Notes: generated by a model from the sequence alone, not told the origin. A DNA stretch of 64,000 nucleotides from Pseudomonadota bacterium (GCA_018261615.1 JAGTSE010000029.1:35987-99986); one strand, 5' to 3'; numbered from the stretch's first letter, positions 35,508 through 45,440 are shown. Numbers and translations are program-made.

Positions 35508-37166
35508 ATGATTCTGGAGCGTGTAGAAATTGTCGGATTCCGCGGCATTAATCGTTTATCGTTGCTACTTGAGCAGAATAACGTGCTGATTGGCGAGAAC
35601 GCCTGGGGTAAATCCAGCTTGCTTGATGCGTTAACGCTATTACTGTCACCGGAAACCGATCTCTACCATTTTGTTCGCGAAGATTTCTGGTTCCCACCGG
35701 GAGATATTCTGGGGCGTGAGCACCATCTGCACATTATTCTGACTTTCCGTGAATCTGAGCCGGGGCGCTACCGTGTGCGACGCTATCATCCTCTTGCCGA
35801 ATGCTGGGTGCCCAGTCACGATGGGTACCATCGCCTGTTTTATCGCCACGAAGGTGAGCTGTCTGAGGATGGCAGCGTGATGACATTACGTGGTTTTCTG
35901 GATGAAAAGGGAGGGTTGCTCGATCTTCCCGATATCGACGAATGTGCCCGTCATCTGGTGCGATTGATGCCGGTGCTGCGTCTACGCGATGCGCGATTTT
36001 TACGGCGTATCCGCAGCGGTACGATACCTGATAAACCCGAAATGGAAACCACCGCCCGGCAGCTTGACTTTCTCTCTCGCGAGCTGGTCGCCCGACCGCA
36101 AAATTTGACGGACGGGCAGATTCGTCAGGGCCTTTCCGCGATGGTGCAACTACTGGAACACTACTTTGCTGAACAGAGCAGTGGGGCTTCGCACCAGCGC
36201 CTGATGCGGCGTCGCTCCCATGATGAACAACTTAGCTGGCGCTACCTGGATATTATCAACCGCATGATCGACAAACCCGGCGGCCGTATGTACCGGGTGA
36301 TCCTGCTGAGTTTTTTTGCCACCTTATTGCAGGCGAAAGGAACTGTACGTCTCGATCGTGACGCGCGGCCATTACTGCTGGTGGAAGATCCTGAAACACG
36401 GCTGCACCCGATAATGTTGTCGGTTGCCTGGCAACTGCTGAATTTGTTGCCGTTGCAACAGGTGACGACGACCAATTCTGGCGAGCTGTTGTCGATGACA
36501 CCGGTTGAGCATGTCTGTCGGCTGGTGCGCGAATCTTCACGCGTTGCAGCCTGGCGTCTTGGACCCGGCGGCTTAAATTCCGAAGATGCGCGGCGTATCG
36601 CTTTCCATATCCGCTTTAATCGCGCCTCTTCGCTGTTTGCCCGCTGCTGGTTGCTGGTGGAAGGGGAGACAGAAACCTGGGTGATTAACGAACTGGCGCG
36701 CCAATGCGGTCATCATTTCGATGCTGAAGGGGTGAAAGTTATTGAATTCGCCCAATCCGGGTTAAAACCGCTGGTTAAGTTTGCCCGCCGTATGGGAATC
36801 GAATGGCATGTGCTGGTGGACGGCGATGAAGCGGGGAAAAAGTATGCCGACACGGTGCGCAGCCTGCTGGATAATGATCATGTCCAGACACGGGATCATC
36901 TGACTGAGTTACCGGCGCGGGATATGGAACATTTTATGTACCGGGAAGGTTTTGCCGATATTTATCATCGGGTGGCGCAACTGCCGGAAAACGTGCGGAT
37001 GAATATGCGCCGGGTGATCATCAAAGCGATTCACCGCTCATCGAAGCCGGATCTGGCGATAGAAGTGGCGATGGAAGCGGGGCGACGTGGTATAGATGCT
37101 GTACCGCCCCTGCTGCGCAAGATGTTTTCCCGCGTGCTGTGGCTGGCGCGCGGGCGAGCAGATTAG
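35508..37166 (+). CDS. ybjD: YbjD, OLD-family ATP-dependent endonuclease-like protein
   Basis: A 552-residue protein of the overcoming-lysogenization-defect family: an N-terminal ABC/SMC-type ATPase with Walker A GENAWGKSS near residues 29-37 and a Walker B-like LLLVEDPETRLHP, then a C-terminal Toprim domain with acidic LLVEGETE and VDGDEAGKKYAD. OLD nucleases act in phage defence, but the cellular role of YbjD is not established. Same length as E. coli YbjD. GGAGGGAAG precedes the ATG. Its stop overlaps the convergent ybjX stop by 4 bases. Confidence 0.94.
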   Translation: MILERVEIVGFRGINRLSLLLEQNNVLIGENAWGKSSLLDALTLLLSPETDLYHFVREDFWFPPGDILGREHHLHIILTFRESEPGRYRVRRYHPLAECWVPSHDGYHRLFYRHEGELSEDGSVMTLRGFLDEKGGLLDLPDIDECARHLVRLMPVLRLRDARFLRRIRSGTIPDKPEMETTARQLDFLSRELVARPQNLTDGQIRQGLSAMVQLLEHYFAEQSSGASHQRLMRRRSHDEQLSWRYLDIINRMIDKPGGRMYRVILLSFFATLLQAKGTVRLDRDARPLLLVEDPETRLHPIMLSVAWQLLNLLPLQQVTTTNSGELLSMTPVEHVCRLVRESSRVAAWRLGPGGLNSEDARRIAFHIRFNRASSLFARCWLLVEGETETWVINELARQCGHHFDAEGVKVIEFAQSGLKPLVKFARRMGIEWHVLVDGDEAGKKYADTVRSLLDNDHVQTRDHLTELPARDMEHFMYREGFADIYHRVAQLPENVRMNMRRVIIKAIHRSSKPDLAIEVAMEAGRRGIDAVPPLLRKMFSRVLWLARGRAD

Positions 37167-38119
37167 TTCCGGCAGAGGCTGACAGCCTGGGTATACAGAC
37201 TATCGAGTAATTCGTAACGGCGTCGGTACTCTGCGCGTTTTTTACTGGCGATCGCCTCCATCGGTTTACGCGGCATCGCCAGTGGCAGGATATAATCGCC
37301 GGACGCGTCAGCTACGGCACCCAACGATTGCCAAAAACTATTGTAATCCGCGTGCAGTTGCCCCTGTTTTTTTCGACGGTAACGAATATTGCGATAGATA
37401 TGAGTTTCGTTGCTGACAGCGCGGATCTGCTGCACGTTCACAAACTGCCCCAACGTCATCGCCGCTTCTACCAGCAGGCGTTTTGGAAAGAGACCATGGC
37501 AGGATTTGGTCGCCGCCTGAATAAGTTCATGCGGCACATGGGCTTTGGCTCCCTGTAACCCGCCAATATACAGCGTATTTTTTCCGGCAAACTGGCACAG
37601 GGTAAATGTCAGCCCGGCCAGTACGGTATTCTGCGCATCGCAGAATACCAGCGTTGCTTCGCCTTCTTTGTCCAGCATGGCTTCTGAACACAGACGCAAC
37701 GAATACTGCTGCTCATCTTTACCGTTCAACAGTGCAACGGTGATCCCTGACTTGTTAAGATAGCCGTTGACCATTCTGGCGGGCAGCAGGGTAGTTATCG
37801 TGTCGTAATGCCAGCACAGCGCGTTGGACGCTTGCGCGCAATTGATATTCATGGACAACCATGGACGATGCAGACGGCAAGGTAAACCAGGCTGTACCTG
37901 TAACATTTGGGCTAACATGGGCTGACGTATCAGGCGTGTGAGAAAACGGGCGGTGCTGAACGGCGTGGCCAGCGAACGTAGCAGAAATTTACGGCGATAG
38001 GCAGGATGATGCCATGCCAGTCCTGGCATCAGTTCGCCAGAGGCCAGAGAATAAAAAAATTGCCATGCCGTTTTCGGCAGAAGCATATCGGTATGTGTTG
38101 TGTCGGCGATGGTGGACAT
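37163..38119 (-). CDS. ybjX: YbjX, VirK/DUF535-family protein
   Basis: A DUF535 (VirK-like) protein of about 318 residues. Family hallmarks are GGLQGAKAHVPHELI, THIYRNIRYRRKK, LHADYNSFW and ASKKRAEYRRRYELLD. VirK/YbjX homologues are PhoP-regulated and linked to antimicrobial-peptide resistance in Salmonella and E. coli; the biochemical activity is unknown. I chose the start at 38119 (MSTIADTT), with CGGA 7-10 bases ahead; in-frame ATGs at 38140, 38158 and 38179 have poorer ribosome binding sites, so up to 20 extra residues are possible. Divergent from macA. Confidence 0.88.
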   Translation of the reverse strand: MSTIADTTHTDMLLPKTAWQFFYSLASGELMPGLAWHHPAYRRKFLLRSLATPFSTARFLTRLIRQPMLAQMLQVQPGLPCRLHRPWLSMNINCAQASNALCWHYDTITTLLPARMVNGYLNKSGITVALLNGKDEQQYSLRLCSEAMLDKEGEATLVFCDAQNTVLAGLTFTLCQFAGKNTLYIGGLQGAKAHVPHELIQAATKSCHGLFPKRLLVEAAMTLGQFVNVQQIRAVSNETHIYRNIRYRRKKQGQLHADYNSFWQSLGAVADASGDYILPLAMPRKPMEAIASKKRAEYRRRYELLDSLYTQAVSLCRN

Positions 38120-38211
38120 ATTGAAATCCGGGTATCTCATCAGAGATCGCCATTCCATCAAGCTGCGCTTCAACAACATGTAAATGAATAATGGAGAGAT
38201 TAAGAATTTTC

Positions 38212-38228
38212 TGTTTCGTTGATGTTTT
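38212..38228 (+). promoter_or_regulatory. Candidate PhoP box in the ybjX-macA intergenic region
   Basis: TGTTTC-gttga-TGTTTT is a direct repeat with 5-base spacing, each half one mismatch from the PhoP consensus (T/G)GTTTA. Both neighbours (ybjX and macAB) have been linked to PhoPQ in E. coli or Salmonella. Low-complexity sequence makes chance matches easy. Confidence 0.3.
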
Positions 38229-38279
38229 GTTTATTCAAAAATGTTACTACGGGCGCGTGCCACATTATTCGGGATTTTT

Positions 38280-39395
38280 ATGAAACTTAAGGAAAAACGC
38301 AGGACGGCATTTATCGTACTGGCGGTCACCATTTTACTGGCCGTCTTTTGGCTATGGGAAAAATTAAACGCACCGGTGGTGCAGTATCAGACGCTAATTG
38401 TCCGCCCTGGTGAACTGCAACAGAGTGTACTGGCGACGGGCAAGCTTGATGCATTACGTAAAGTTGACGTCGGCGCCCAGGTGAATGGCCAATTGAAAAC
38501 GCTGTTGGTCAATATTGGCGATAAAGTCAAAAAGGATCAGTTGCTCGGGGTTATCGATCCGGATCAGGCAGAAAACCAGATCAAAGAAGTGGATGCTACG
38601 CTGATGGAGCTGCGTGCGCAACGCCGTCAGGCGCAGGCGGAACTGAAGCTGGCGCAGGTGACGCTGTCGCGTCAGCAACAACTGGTGAAACGCAATCTTA
38701 TTTCCCGCCAGGATCTGGATACCTCAGCCACTGATGTGGCGGTTAAAGAGGCGCAGATCGGCACTATTGATGCGCAGATAAAACGCAACCAGGCGACGCT
38801 GGCTACTGCGAAAACAAATCTCGACTATACACGCATTCTGGCACCGCTGGCCGGTGAAGTGACGCAAATTACCACCTTGCAAGGGCAAACGGTGATTGCG
38901 GCACAACAGGCACCGAACATCCTGACGCTGGCTGATATGAGCGCCATGCTGGTTAAAGCACTGGTTTCAGAGGCGGATGTGATCCATCTGAAAGCCGGGC
39001 AAAAAGCGTGGTTCACCGTGCTGGGCGATCCCGGCACCCGCTATGAAGGGGAATTGAAAGACATTCTGCCGACGCCGGAGAAGGTTAATGACGCTATCTT
39101 CTATTACGCCCGTTTTGCCGTGCCTAACCCGCAGGGCATATTGCGCCTGGATATGACCGCACAGGTGCATATTCAACTGACCGGCCTGAAAAATGTGCTG
39201 ACCATTCCACTGGCGGCGCTGGGCGATCCGGTTGGCGATAATCGCTATAAAGTGAAAGTGCTGCGCAATGGTGAAACCCGCGAGCGTGAGGTGATGCTGG
39301 GCGCACGTAATGATACTGATGTCGTGGTGGTAAAAGGGCTGGATGCCGGTGAAGAAGTGGTGATCGGCGAGATGAATCGCGGATCTGCCCGATGA
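38280..39395 (+). CDS. macA: Macrolide export periplasmic adaptor MacA
   Basis: A 371-residue membrane-fusion protein linking the ABC exporter MacB to TolC. An N-terminal membrane anchor (residues about 11-29) is followed by a lipoyl half-motif ([17 protein letters not shown]), a long coiled-coil hairpin (about 90-200, [16 protein letters not shown]), then beta-barrel and membrane-proximal domains. Same length as E. coli MacA. The start [10 protein letters not shown] at 38280 is preferred over an ATG 13 codons upstream. macB overlaps the end. Confidence 0.95.
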   Translation: MKLKEKRRTAFIVLAVTILLAVFWLWEKLNAPVVQYQTLIVRPGELQQSVLATGKLDALRKVDVGAQVNGQLKTLLVNIGDKVKKDQLLGVIDPDQAENQIKEVDATLMELRAQRRQAQAELKLAQVTLSRQQQLVKRNLISRQDLDTSATDVAVKEAQIGTIDAQIKRNQATLATAKTNLDYTRILAPLAGEVTQITTLQGQTVIAAQQAPNILTLADMSAMLVKALVSEADVIHLKAGQKAWFTVLGDPGTRYEGELKDILPTPEKVNDAIFYYARFAVPNPQGILRLDMTAQVHIQLTGLKNVLTIPLAALGDPVGDNRYKVKVLRNGETREREVMLGARNDTDVVVVKGLDAGEEVVIGEMNRGSAR

Positions 39396-41338
39396 CGGCA
39401 CTTCTGGATCTAAGGGATATTCGCCGTAGTTATCCTTCAGGTGACGAGCAAGTGGAGGTACTGAAGGGGATTACCCTCAGTATCAATGCCGGTGAAATGG
39501 TGGCGATTGTCGGCGCTTCGGGTTCCGGTAAATCGACGCTGATGAACATACTTGGCTGTCTGGATAAACCCTCCAGCGGTACATACCGCGTTGCCGGAAC
39601 GGATGTCTCCACGCTGAGCAGTAATGCGCTGGCGCAACTGCGGCGTGAGCATTTTGGTTTTATCTTCCAGCGTTATCATCTGCTTTCGCATCTGACGGCT
39701 GCGCAGAACGTTGAAGTGCCCGCGGTATACGCCGGAACCGATCGTAAAACGCGGCTGATACGTGCCAGAGAGTTACTTATGCGCCTCGGCCTGGGTGAGC
39801 GGACGGATTATCAACCTTCTCAGCTTTCTGGTGGCCAGCAGCAGCGCGTCAGCATCGCCCGGGCTTTGATGAACGGAGGGCAAGTCATTCTGGCCGATGA
39901 ACCCACCGGTGCGCTGGATAGCCACTCAGGCGAAGAGGTGATGGCGATCCTTCACCAGTTGCGTGAGCGCGGGCATACGGTGATTATTGTCACCCACGAT
40001 CCGCAAGTGGCGGCGCAGGCTGAGCGAGTGATTGAAATTCGCGATGGCGAACTTATCCGTAATCCTCCGGCCCGCGAACGAGCGATAACCGCAGATAACC
40101 GTGATGCTGTGTCTGTGCCGGCGGGGAGCTGGCGGCAGTTTATCAGCCGTTTTCACGAAGCGCTGACCATGGCCTGGCGCGCAATGGTAGCGAATAAGAT
40201 GCGCACGCTATTGACCATGCTCGGTATTATTATCGGTATCGCCTCCGTGGTCTCAATTGTGGTTGTGGGCGATGCGGCGAAGCAGCTCGTGCTGGCGGAT
40301 ATCCGTTCGATCGGCACTAACACCATTGATGTCTATCCCGGTAAGGATTTTGGCGATGACAAGCCGCAATACCAGCAGGCGCTGAAATATGACGATCTGC
40401 TGGCGATCCAGAAACAGTCGTGGGTGCGCTCGGCGACACCGTCGGTTTCGCAAAACCTGCGCCTGCGCAATGACAATGTTGATGTCGCGGCCAGCGCGAA
40501 CGGTGTGAGCGGGCAGTATTTTAATGTTTATGGCATGGCCTTCAGCGAAGGCGCGCCGTTCAATACCGAGCAGGAGAAGGGACGGGCGCAGGTGGTGGTG
40601 CTCGACAGTAATACCCGCCGCCAGCTCTTTCCCAATAAAGCCAGCGTGGTGGGTGAGGTGATTCTGGTCGGCAATATGCCTGCAACGGTAATTGGCGTGG
40701 TGGAAGAGAAGCAATCCATGTTCGGCAGCAGCAAAATCCTTCGCGTCTGGTTGCCCTACACAACCATCTCCGGGCGTATTATGGGCCAGTCGTGGCTAAA
40801 CTCTATTACCGTTCGTGTGAAAGATGGCTACAGCAGTGAGCAGGCGGAACAGCAGCTCACCCGGCTGCTGAATTTGCGGCACGGAAAAAAAGATTTCTTC
40901 GTCTGGAATATGGACGGGGTATTGAAAACTGCGGAAAAGACCACACGTACTCTTCAATTGTTCCTGACGCTGGTGGCGGTGATTTCCCTGCTGGTTGGTG
41001 GTATCGGTGTGATGAATATCATGCTGGTCTCGGTGACCGAGCGAACCCGCGAGATCGGCATCAGGATGGCGGTGGGCGCCAGAGCGGGCGATGTGTTGTC
41101 GCAGTTCCTGATTGAGGCGGTGTTTGTTTGCCTGGTTGGTGGCGCGCTCGGCGTAGCGCTTTCGATGTTGATCGCGTTTACTTTGCAGCTCTTTTTACCG
41201 GGCTGGGAAATTGGTTTTTCACCGGTTGCATTGATCACTGCTTTTTTGTGTTCAACGTTTACCGGAGTGCTGTTTGGCTGGTTGCCGGCGCGCAATGCGG
41301 CACGCCTGGATCCGGTGGATGCGTTGGTTCGCGAGTAA
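39392..41338 (+). CDS. macB: Macrolide ABC exporter ATP-binding/permease protein MacB
   Basis: A 648-residue half-transporter: an N-terminal ATPase domain (Walker [10 protein letters not shown], signature LSGGQQQR, Walker [13 protein letters not shown]), then one helix (about residue 275), a large periplasmic domain (about 300-520) and three C-terminal helices. With MacA and TolC it exports macrolides, enterotoxin STII and possibly heme precursors. Same length as E. coli MacB. The ATGA overlap with macA implies coupled translation; a terminator follows. Confidence 0.97.
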   Translation: MTALLDLRDIRRSYPSGDEQVEVLKGITLSINAGEMVAIVGASGSGKSTLMNILGCLDKPSSGTYRVAGTDVSTLSSNALAQLRREHFGFIFQRYHLLSHLTAAQNVEVPAVYAGTDRKTRLIRARELLMRLGLGERTDYQPSQLSGGQQQRVSIARALMNGGQVILADEPTGALDSHSGEEVMAILHQLRERGHTVIIVTHDPQVAAQAERVIEIRDGELIRNPPARERAITADNRDAVSVPAGSWRQFISRFHEALTMAWRAMVANKMRTLLTMLGIIIGIASVVSIVVVGDAAKQLVLADIRSIGTNTIDVYPGKDFGDDKPQYQQALKYDDLLAIQKQSWVRSATPSVSQNLRLRNDNVDVAASANGVSGQYFNVYGMAFSEGAPFNTEQEKGRAQVVVLDSNTRRQLFPNKASVVGEVILVGNMPATVIGVVEEKQSMFGSSKILRVWLPYTTISGRIMGQSWLNSITVRVKDGYSSEQAEQQLTRLLNLRHGKKDFFVWNMDGVLKTAEKTTRTLQLFLTLVAVISLLVGGIGVMNIMLVSVTERTREIGIRMAVGARAGDVLSQFLIEAVFVCLVGGALGVALSMLIAFTLQLFLPGWEIGFSPVALITAFLCSTFTGVLFGWLPARNAARLDPVDALVRE

Positions 41339-41340
41339 TA

Positions 41341-41369
41341 AAAATGCCAGCCGATTGGGCTGGCATTTT
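41341..41369. terminator. Bidirectional terminator between macB and cspD
   Basis: AAAATGCCAGCC (41341-41352) pairs perfectly with GGCTGGCATTTT (41358-41369) around GATTG, with A and T tracts on both sides. It lies between convergent macB and cspD. Confidence 0.88.
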
Positions 41370-41402
41370 AACTGCGGCATGTACACAATGAGGTTGCTGG
41401 GG

Positions 41403-41624
41403 TCAGGCCATGGCTTCCACTTCGACGGGCACGATAACGCTGGCGTGATTGCCTTTAGGGCCCTGGTGTACATCAAACCGGACGGTCTGTCCGGCTTTTA
41501 ACGTTCTGTAACCATCCATCTGAATGGTGGAGTAATGCGCGAAGATATCTTCGCCGCCGCCTTCAGGGCAAATAAAACCAAACCCTTTGGCATTGTTGAA
41601 CCACTTAACAGTACCCGTTTCCAT
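41403..41624 (-). CDS. cspD: Cold-shock-like protein CspD
   Basis: A 73-residue CSD-fold single-stranded nucleic-acid-binding protein. RNP1 (KGFGFI, residues 13-18) and RNP2 (DIFAHY) are intact. In E. coli CspD (74 residues) inhibits replication initiation and elongation in stationary phase and acts as a growth-arrest toxin, degraded by Lon. The C-terminus (EVEAMA) is slightly different from E. coli. Divergent from clpS, as in E. coli. Confidence 0.96.
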   Translation of the reverse strand: METGTVKWFNNAKGFGFICPEGGGEDIFAHYSTIQMDGYRTLKAGQTVRFDVHQGPKGNHASVIVPVEVEAMA

Positions 41625-41952
41625 GCTTCGACATCCTTCGTAAATCTTATTTAAGTAAGATGGAATGAACCGGTGGCAGAGCGAGCGGGCTGTTCAAAAC
41701 CTCACCAACTCTCGACTGTACAATTTAGATAAATAGTATAATGCGTCAAGCGTTTGGCAGGGGTTCTGGGAGGCGGCGCATCAAAATTTTGAAGCAGTTA
41801 ACGCTATGACAACAGAATGTGACAGCCGTCGCGGATGGCAACGATAGATGATTGTTATCTGACATCTGATGTAGATTAAAAATACATCTAGACTCATGTA
41901 ATCGGCCGATTAAAGACCGCCGGAACCTGTAACCTAAGATGAAGCGCTAACG
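41625..41952. other. Intergenic region between divergent cspD and clpS
   Basis: This 328-base gap contains no supported gene. It must hold the promoters of cspD (leftward) and clpSA (rightward). A TATAAT hexamer at 41737-41742 is the most promoter-like element, with only a weak -35 partner (TCGACT near 41712). I saw no terminator or repeat. Confidence 0.5.
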
Positions 41953-42273
41953 ATGGGTAAGAGTAATAGCTGGCTGGATTTCGACCAATTGGCGGAAGAA
42001 AAATTGCGCGATGCGCTAAAACCGCCATCCATGTATAAAGTCATGTTAATGAACGATGATTACACGCCGATGGAATTTGTTATTGACGTGCTACAAAAGT
42101 TCTTTTCTTATGATGTAGAACGTGCAACGCAACTGATGCTTACGGTTCACTATCACGGCAAGGCTATCTGCGGTGTTTTCACTGCCGAAGTTGCAGAGAC
42201 CAAGGTCTCTATGGTGAACAAGTACGCGAGGGAGAACGAGCATCCGTTGCTGTGTACGCTGGAAAGAGCCTGA
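41953..42273 (+). CDS. clpS: ATP-dependent Clp protease adaptor ClpS
   Basis: A 106-residue N-end-rule adaptor that binds proteins with N-terminal Leu, Phe, Tyr or Trp and delivers them to ClpAP. The binding-pocket motif [10 protein letters not shown] is at about residues 34-43, with a conserved His in [10 protein letters not shown]. Same length as E. coli ClpS. It sits 31 bases before clpA; the substrate-generating enzyme Aat is encoded a few kilobases away in this window. Confidence 0.97.
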   Translation: MGKSNSWLDFDQLAEEKLRDALKPPSMYKVMLMNDDYTPMEFVIDVLQKFFSYDVERATQLMLTVHYHGKAICGVFTAEVAETKVSMVNKYARENEHPLLCTLERA

Positions 42274-42304
42274 ATGCAGGCATGAAACTTGGGGGAGGTG
42301 CCCT

Positions 42305-44593
42305 ATGCTCAATCAAGAACTGGAACTCAGTTTAAATATGGCTTTCGCCAGAGCGCGCGAGCACCGACATGAGTTTATGACCGTCGAGCACTTGTTACTG
42401 GCGTTGCTCAGTAACCCTTCGGCCCGCGAAGCGCTTGAAGCGTGTTCTGTGGACCTGGTGGCGCTGCGGCAGGAACTCGAAGCCTTCATCGAACAAACCA
42501 CACCCGTTCTACCCATGAGCGAAGAGGAGCGCGACACGCAGCCGACGCTCAGCTTCCAGCGTGTTTTGCAGCGCGCGGTGTTTCATGTTCAGTCCTCCGG
42601 TCGTAGCGAAGTCTCCGGGGCGAATGTGCTGGTTGCCATTTTTAGCGAGCAGGAGTCGCAAGCGGCTTACCTGTTGCGCAAACATGAAGTGAGCCGCCTC
42701 GACGTGGTGAACTTTATTTCACACGGTACGCGTAAAGACGAACCGGGACCGTCATCGGATGCAGGTAGCAGCAGTAGCAGCCAGGTGAACAGCGAAGAGC
42801 AAGCAGGCGGGGAGGAACGTATGGAAAACTTCACCACCAACCTTAATCAGCTTGCTCGTGTTGGCGGTATCGACCCGCTGATTGGCCGTAGTAAAGAGCT
42901 TGAGCGAGCGGTTCAGGTGCTGTGTCGCCGCCGTAAAAACAACCCTTTGCTGGTTGGCGAATCCGGTGTCGGTAAAACGGCGATTGCCGAAGGCCTGGCC
43001 TGGCGGATTGTGCAGGGCGACGTGCCGGAAATTATGGCTGACTGCACTATCTATTCGCTGGATATTGGTTCGCTGCTGGCCGGCACCAAATACCGTGGTG
43101 ATTTTGAAAAACGTTTCAAAGCGCTGCTGAAACAGCTTGAGCAGGACAGTAACAGTATTCTGTTTATCGATGAGATCCACACCATCATCGGCGCAGGCGC
43201 TGCATCCGGCGGGCAGGTCGATGCGGCTAACCTGATTAAGCCGCTGCTTTCAAGCGGTAAAATCCGTGTGATGGGATCGACCACCTATCAGGAATTCAGC
43301 AACATCTTCGAAAAAGATCGCGCCCTGGCGCGTCGCTTCCAGAAAATTGATATTACTGAACCGTCCGTTGAGGAAACGGTGCAGATTCTCAATGGCCTGA
43401 AGCCGAAGTATGAAGCGCATCACGATGTACGTTACACGGGGAAAGCGGTGCGTGCAGCGGTGGAACTGGCAGTGAAATACATCAACGACCGTCATTTGCC
43501 GGATAAAGCGATTGATGTGATTGACGAAGCGGGCGCGCGTGCGCGTCTGATGCCAGTGAGCAAGCGTAAGAAAACCATCAACGTGGCGGATATCGAATCG
43601 GTTGTTGCGCGCATCGCGCGTATTCCTGAGAAAAGCGTTTCTCAGAGTGACCGTGACACGCTGAAAAATCTGGGTGATCGCCTGAAAATGCTGGTATTTG
43701 GTCAGGATAAAGCCATTGAGGCGTTAACCGAAGCCATTAAAATGAGCCGCGCAGGGTTGGGTCAGGATCATAAACCGGTCGGTTCCTTCTTGTTTGCAGG
43801 CCCAACCGGCGTGGGGAAAACCGAGGTGACCGTACAGTTGTCGAAAGCGCTGGGTATTGAGTTGCTGCGCTTCGATATGTCCGAGTATATGGAGCGTCAC
43901 ACCGTCAGCCGCTTGATTGGTGCACCTCCGGGATATGTCGGCTTCGATCAGGGAGGTCTGCTGACTGATGCGGTGATCAAACATCCGCACGCTGTGCTGT
44001 TGCTCGATGAAATCGAAAAAGCGCACCCGGATGTCTTTAACCTGCTGTTGCAGGTGATGGATAACGGTACGCTGACCGATAACAACGGGCGCAAAGCAGA
44101 TTTCCGCAATGTGGTGCTGGTGATGACTACCAACGCCGGGGTGCGTGAAACCGAGCGTAAATCCATCGGTCTTATCCACCAGGATAACAGCACCGATGCG
44201 ATGGAAGAGATTAAAAAGATCTTTACGCCAGAGTTCCGTAACCGTCTGGACAACATTATCTGGTTCGATCACTTGTCTACCGAGGTGATCCATCAGGTGG
44301 TCGACAAATTTATTGTCGAACTCCAGGTGCAACTGGATCAGAAAGGCGTGTCGCTGGAAGTCAGCCAGGAAGCCCGCAACTGGCTGGCTGAGAAGGGTTA
44401 TGACCGTGCCATGGGGGCTCGCCCGATGGCGCGTGTTATCCAGGACAACCTGAAAAAACCGCTGGCCAACGAACTGCTGTTCGGCTCGCTGGTTGATGGT
44501 GGTCAGGTAACTGTGACGCTGAATCAGGAAAAAGGTGTGCTGGAGTATGACTTCCAGAGTGCCCCGAAGCACAAACCGGAAGCGGCACATTAA
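42305..44593 (+). CDS. clpA: ATP-dependent Clp protease ATPase subunit ClpA
   Basis: A 762-residue AAA+ unfoldase (E. coli 758) that feeds ClpP. It has an N-domain (1 to about 145), a linker with a serine run (SSSSS, about 155), D1 with Walker [10 protein letters not shown]2 with Walker A GPTGVGKT, and the ClpP-docking IGL-type loop ([10 protein letters not shown]). GGGGGAGG sits 6 bases before the ATG. An internal ATG at codon 173 (42821) has its own GGAGG 5 bases upstream, matching the known short ClpA form of E. coli. A terminator follows. Confidence 0.97.
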   Translation: MLNQELELSLNMAFARAREHRHEFMTVEHLLLALLSNPSAREALEACSVDLVALRQELEAFIEQTTPVLPMSEEERDTQPTLSFQRVLQRAVFHVQSSGRSEVSGANVLVAIFSEQESQAAYLLRKHEVSRLDVVNFISHGTRKDEPGPSSDAGSSSSSQVNSEEQAGGEERMENFTTNLNQLARVGGIDPLIGRSKELERAVQVLCRRRKNNPLLVGESGVGKTAIAEGLAWRIVQGDVPEIMADCTIYSLDIGSLLAGTKYRGDFEKRFKALLKQLEQDSNSILFIDEIHTIIGAGAASGGQVDAANLIKPLLSSGKIRVMGSTTYQEFSNIFEKDRALARRFQKIDITEPSVEETVQILNGLKPKYEAHHDVRYTGKAVRAAVELAVKYINDRHLPDKAIDVIDEAGARARLMPVSKRKKTINVADIESVVARIARIPEKSVSQSDRDTLKNLGDRLKMLVFGQDKAIEALTEAIKMSRAGLGQDHKPVGSFLFAGPTGVGKTEVTVQLSKALGIELLRFDMSEYMERHTVSRLIGAPPGYVGFDQGGLLTDAVIKHPHAVLLLDEIEKAHPDVFNLLLQVMDNGTLTDNNGRKADFRNVVLVMTTNAGVRETERKSIGLIHQDNSTDAMEEIKKIFTPEFRNRLDNIIWFDHLSTEVIHQVVDKFIVELQVQLDQKGVSLEVSQEARNWLAEKGYDRAMGARPMARVIQDNLKKPLANELLFGSLVDGGQVTVTLNQEKGVLEYDFQSAPKHKPEAAH

Positions 44594-44611
44594 TCTCTGT
44601 TGTTAGCAACT

Positions 44612-44643
44612 AAAAACCGGGCTCATGTGAACCCGGTTTTTTT
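44612..44643 (+). terminator. Rho-independent terminator after clpSA
   Basis: AAAAACCGGG (44612-44621) pairs with CCCGGTTTTT (44632-44641) around a 10-base loop, with a T run to 44643. It lies about 20 bases after the clpA stop. Confidence 0.85.
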
Positions 44644-44869
44644 ATGCCTGTTATTTGTGCCGGGCAGGTTGTTGGCCTCCCAGGTTGGCTTCATCTGGCG
44701 ATTCTGCCTGCTGCGACACCCTGCAATCTCTCTTCTGGCATTCTGTTACTGGACAGCACGCAATGTGCTGAACCGTATAGATGCGAGCAGCTAATTGAAG
44801 GCTCCGCGCTTTATCCACTCACCGATGCAGTTTGCCTGATGAGTAACCAGAAAGGTGGGATGTTTCCGC

Positions 44870-45005
44870 CTCAAAACCCTTTTTTTAAAGCAATTTATAA
44901 CTTTCTGATTAATAAGTTCTTTTATATTGCGGCGAAAAAAGGGCTAAAACGCTGAAAAGTGATTATCTTTTATTAAAAACAACAGGATGATATTGTTTCC
45001 CTTCA
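44870..45005 (+). promoter_or_regulatory. Probable CRISPR leader (AT-rich)
   Basis: The 136 bases just before the first CRISPR repeat are strongly AT-rich, with runs of T and A (CTTTTTTTAAAGC; CTTTTATTAAAAAC), as leaders usually are. The degenerate repeat is at the opposite end of the array, which also puts the leader on this side. The stretch between the clpA terminator and this leader (44644-44869) contains no gene I can support. Confidence 0.5.
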
Positions 45006-45274
45006 GTTCACTGCCGTACAGGCAGCTTAGAAAAGTGGTCAGGATGCGTATCTGGAAGCATATTTGTTCACTGCCGTACAGGCAGCTTAGAAATTAGCCA
45101 TGTCCTGGCTACCGCAGGGGGTGAAGTTCACTGCCGTACAGGCAGCTTAGAAAGAGAAGTGGGGCGGCGGTTTCAATATGACCGATGTTCACTGCCGTAC
45201 AGGCTGCTTAGAAATTCCGTGCAACATAAGCACAGGAAGGTGTGACGTTCACTGCCGTACAGGCAGCTTAAAAT
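45006..45274 (+). CRISPR. Orphan type I-F CRISPR array, 5 repeats and 4 spacers
   Basis: Five 28-base repeats start at 45006, 45066, 45126, 45187 and 45247, separated by spacers of 32, 32, 33 and 32 bases. Each repeat begins GTTCA, has the hairpin CTGCCGTACAGGCAG and ends CTTAGAAA, the type I-F (Cas6f/Csy4) repeat. Repeat 4 has GGCTG instead of GGCAG, breaking one stem pair; repeat 5 ends CTTAAAAT and is the degenerate terminal copy. Spacers lie at 45034-45065, 45094-45125, 45154-45186 and 45215-45246. The site, clpA-infA, is where E. coli carries its I-F locus. No cas genes flank it, so the array is either dormant or served by a Cas system elsewhere. Confidence 0.95.
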
Positions 45275-45413
45275 CGTCACTATCGGACAGAAAACCGTTT
45301 GCCAACGTTTGCAACTGTAGGGAAGCAGAAAATAACAGGCCGATAAAATCGGTGGGTAAAAGCTAATTAAAGGTTAATTTAGCAGCACTAGTATTTCTGT
45401 TGCGAAGAAACAC

Positions 45414-45440
45414 AAAAGACCGGGGATTACCCGGCCTTTA
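45414..45440 (-). terminator. Terminator of infA
   Basis: AAAGACCGGG and CCCGGCCTTT form a 10-bp stem with one mismatch around GATTA; on the minus strand Ts follow (complement of the As at 45414-45417). It is about 35 bases after the infA stop. Confidence 0.6.

Noticed and set aside
41403..41624. cspD-clpS region as a toxin-antitoxin module
   Set aside because: CspD is a growth inhibitor, but ClpS is the ClpAP adaptor and the pair is ordinary conserved backbone.
43724..44590. 288-residue ORF antisense to clpA
   Set aside because: Shadow frame of the conserved D2 domain of ClpA.
44644..44955. 103-residue plus-strand ORF between the clpA terminator and the CRISPR array
   Set aside because: It begins inside the T tract of the clpA terminator, has no ribosome binding site and runs into the AT-rich leader; no resemblance to a cas gene or other family seen.
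45178..45366. 62-residue ORF across CRISPR repeats 4 and 5
   Set aside because: Its sequence is made of repeat units (VHCRTG twice), so it is an artefact of the array.
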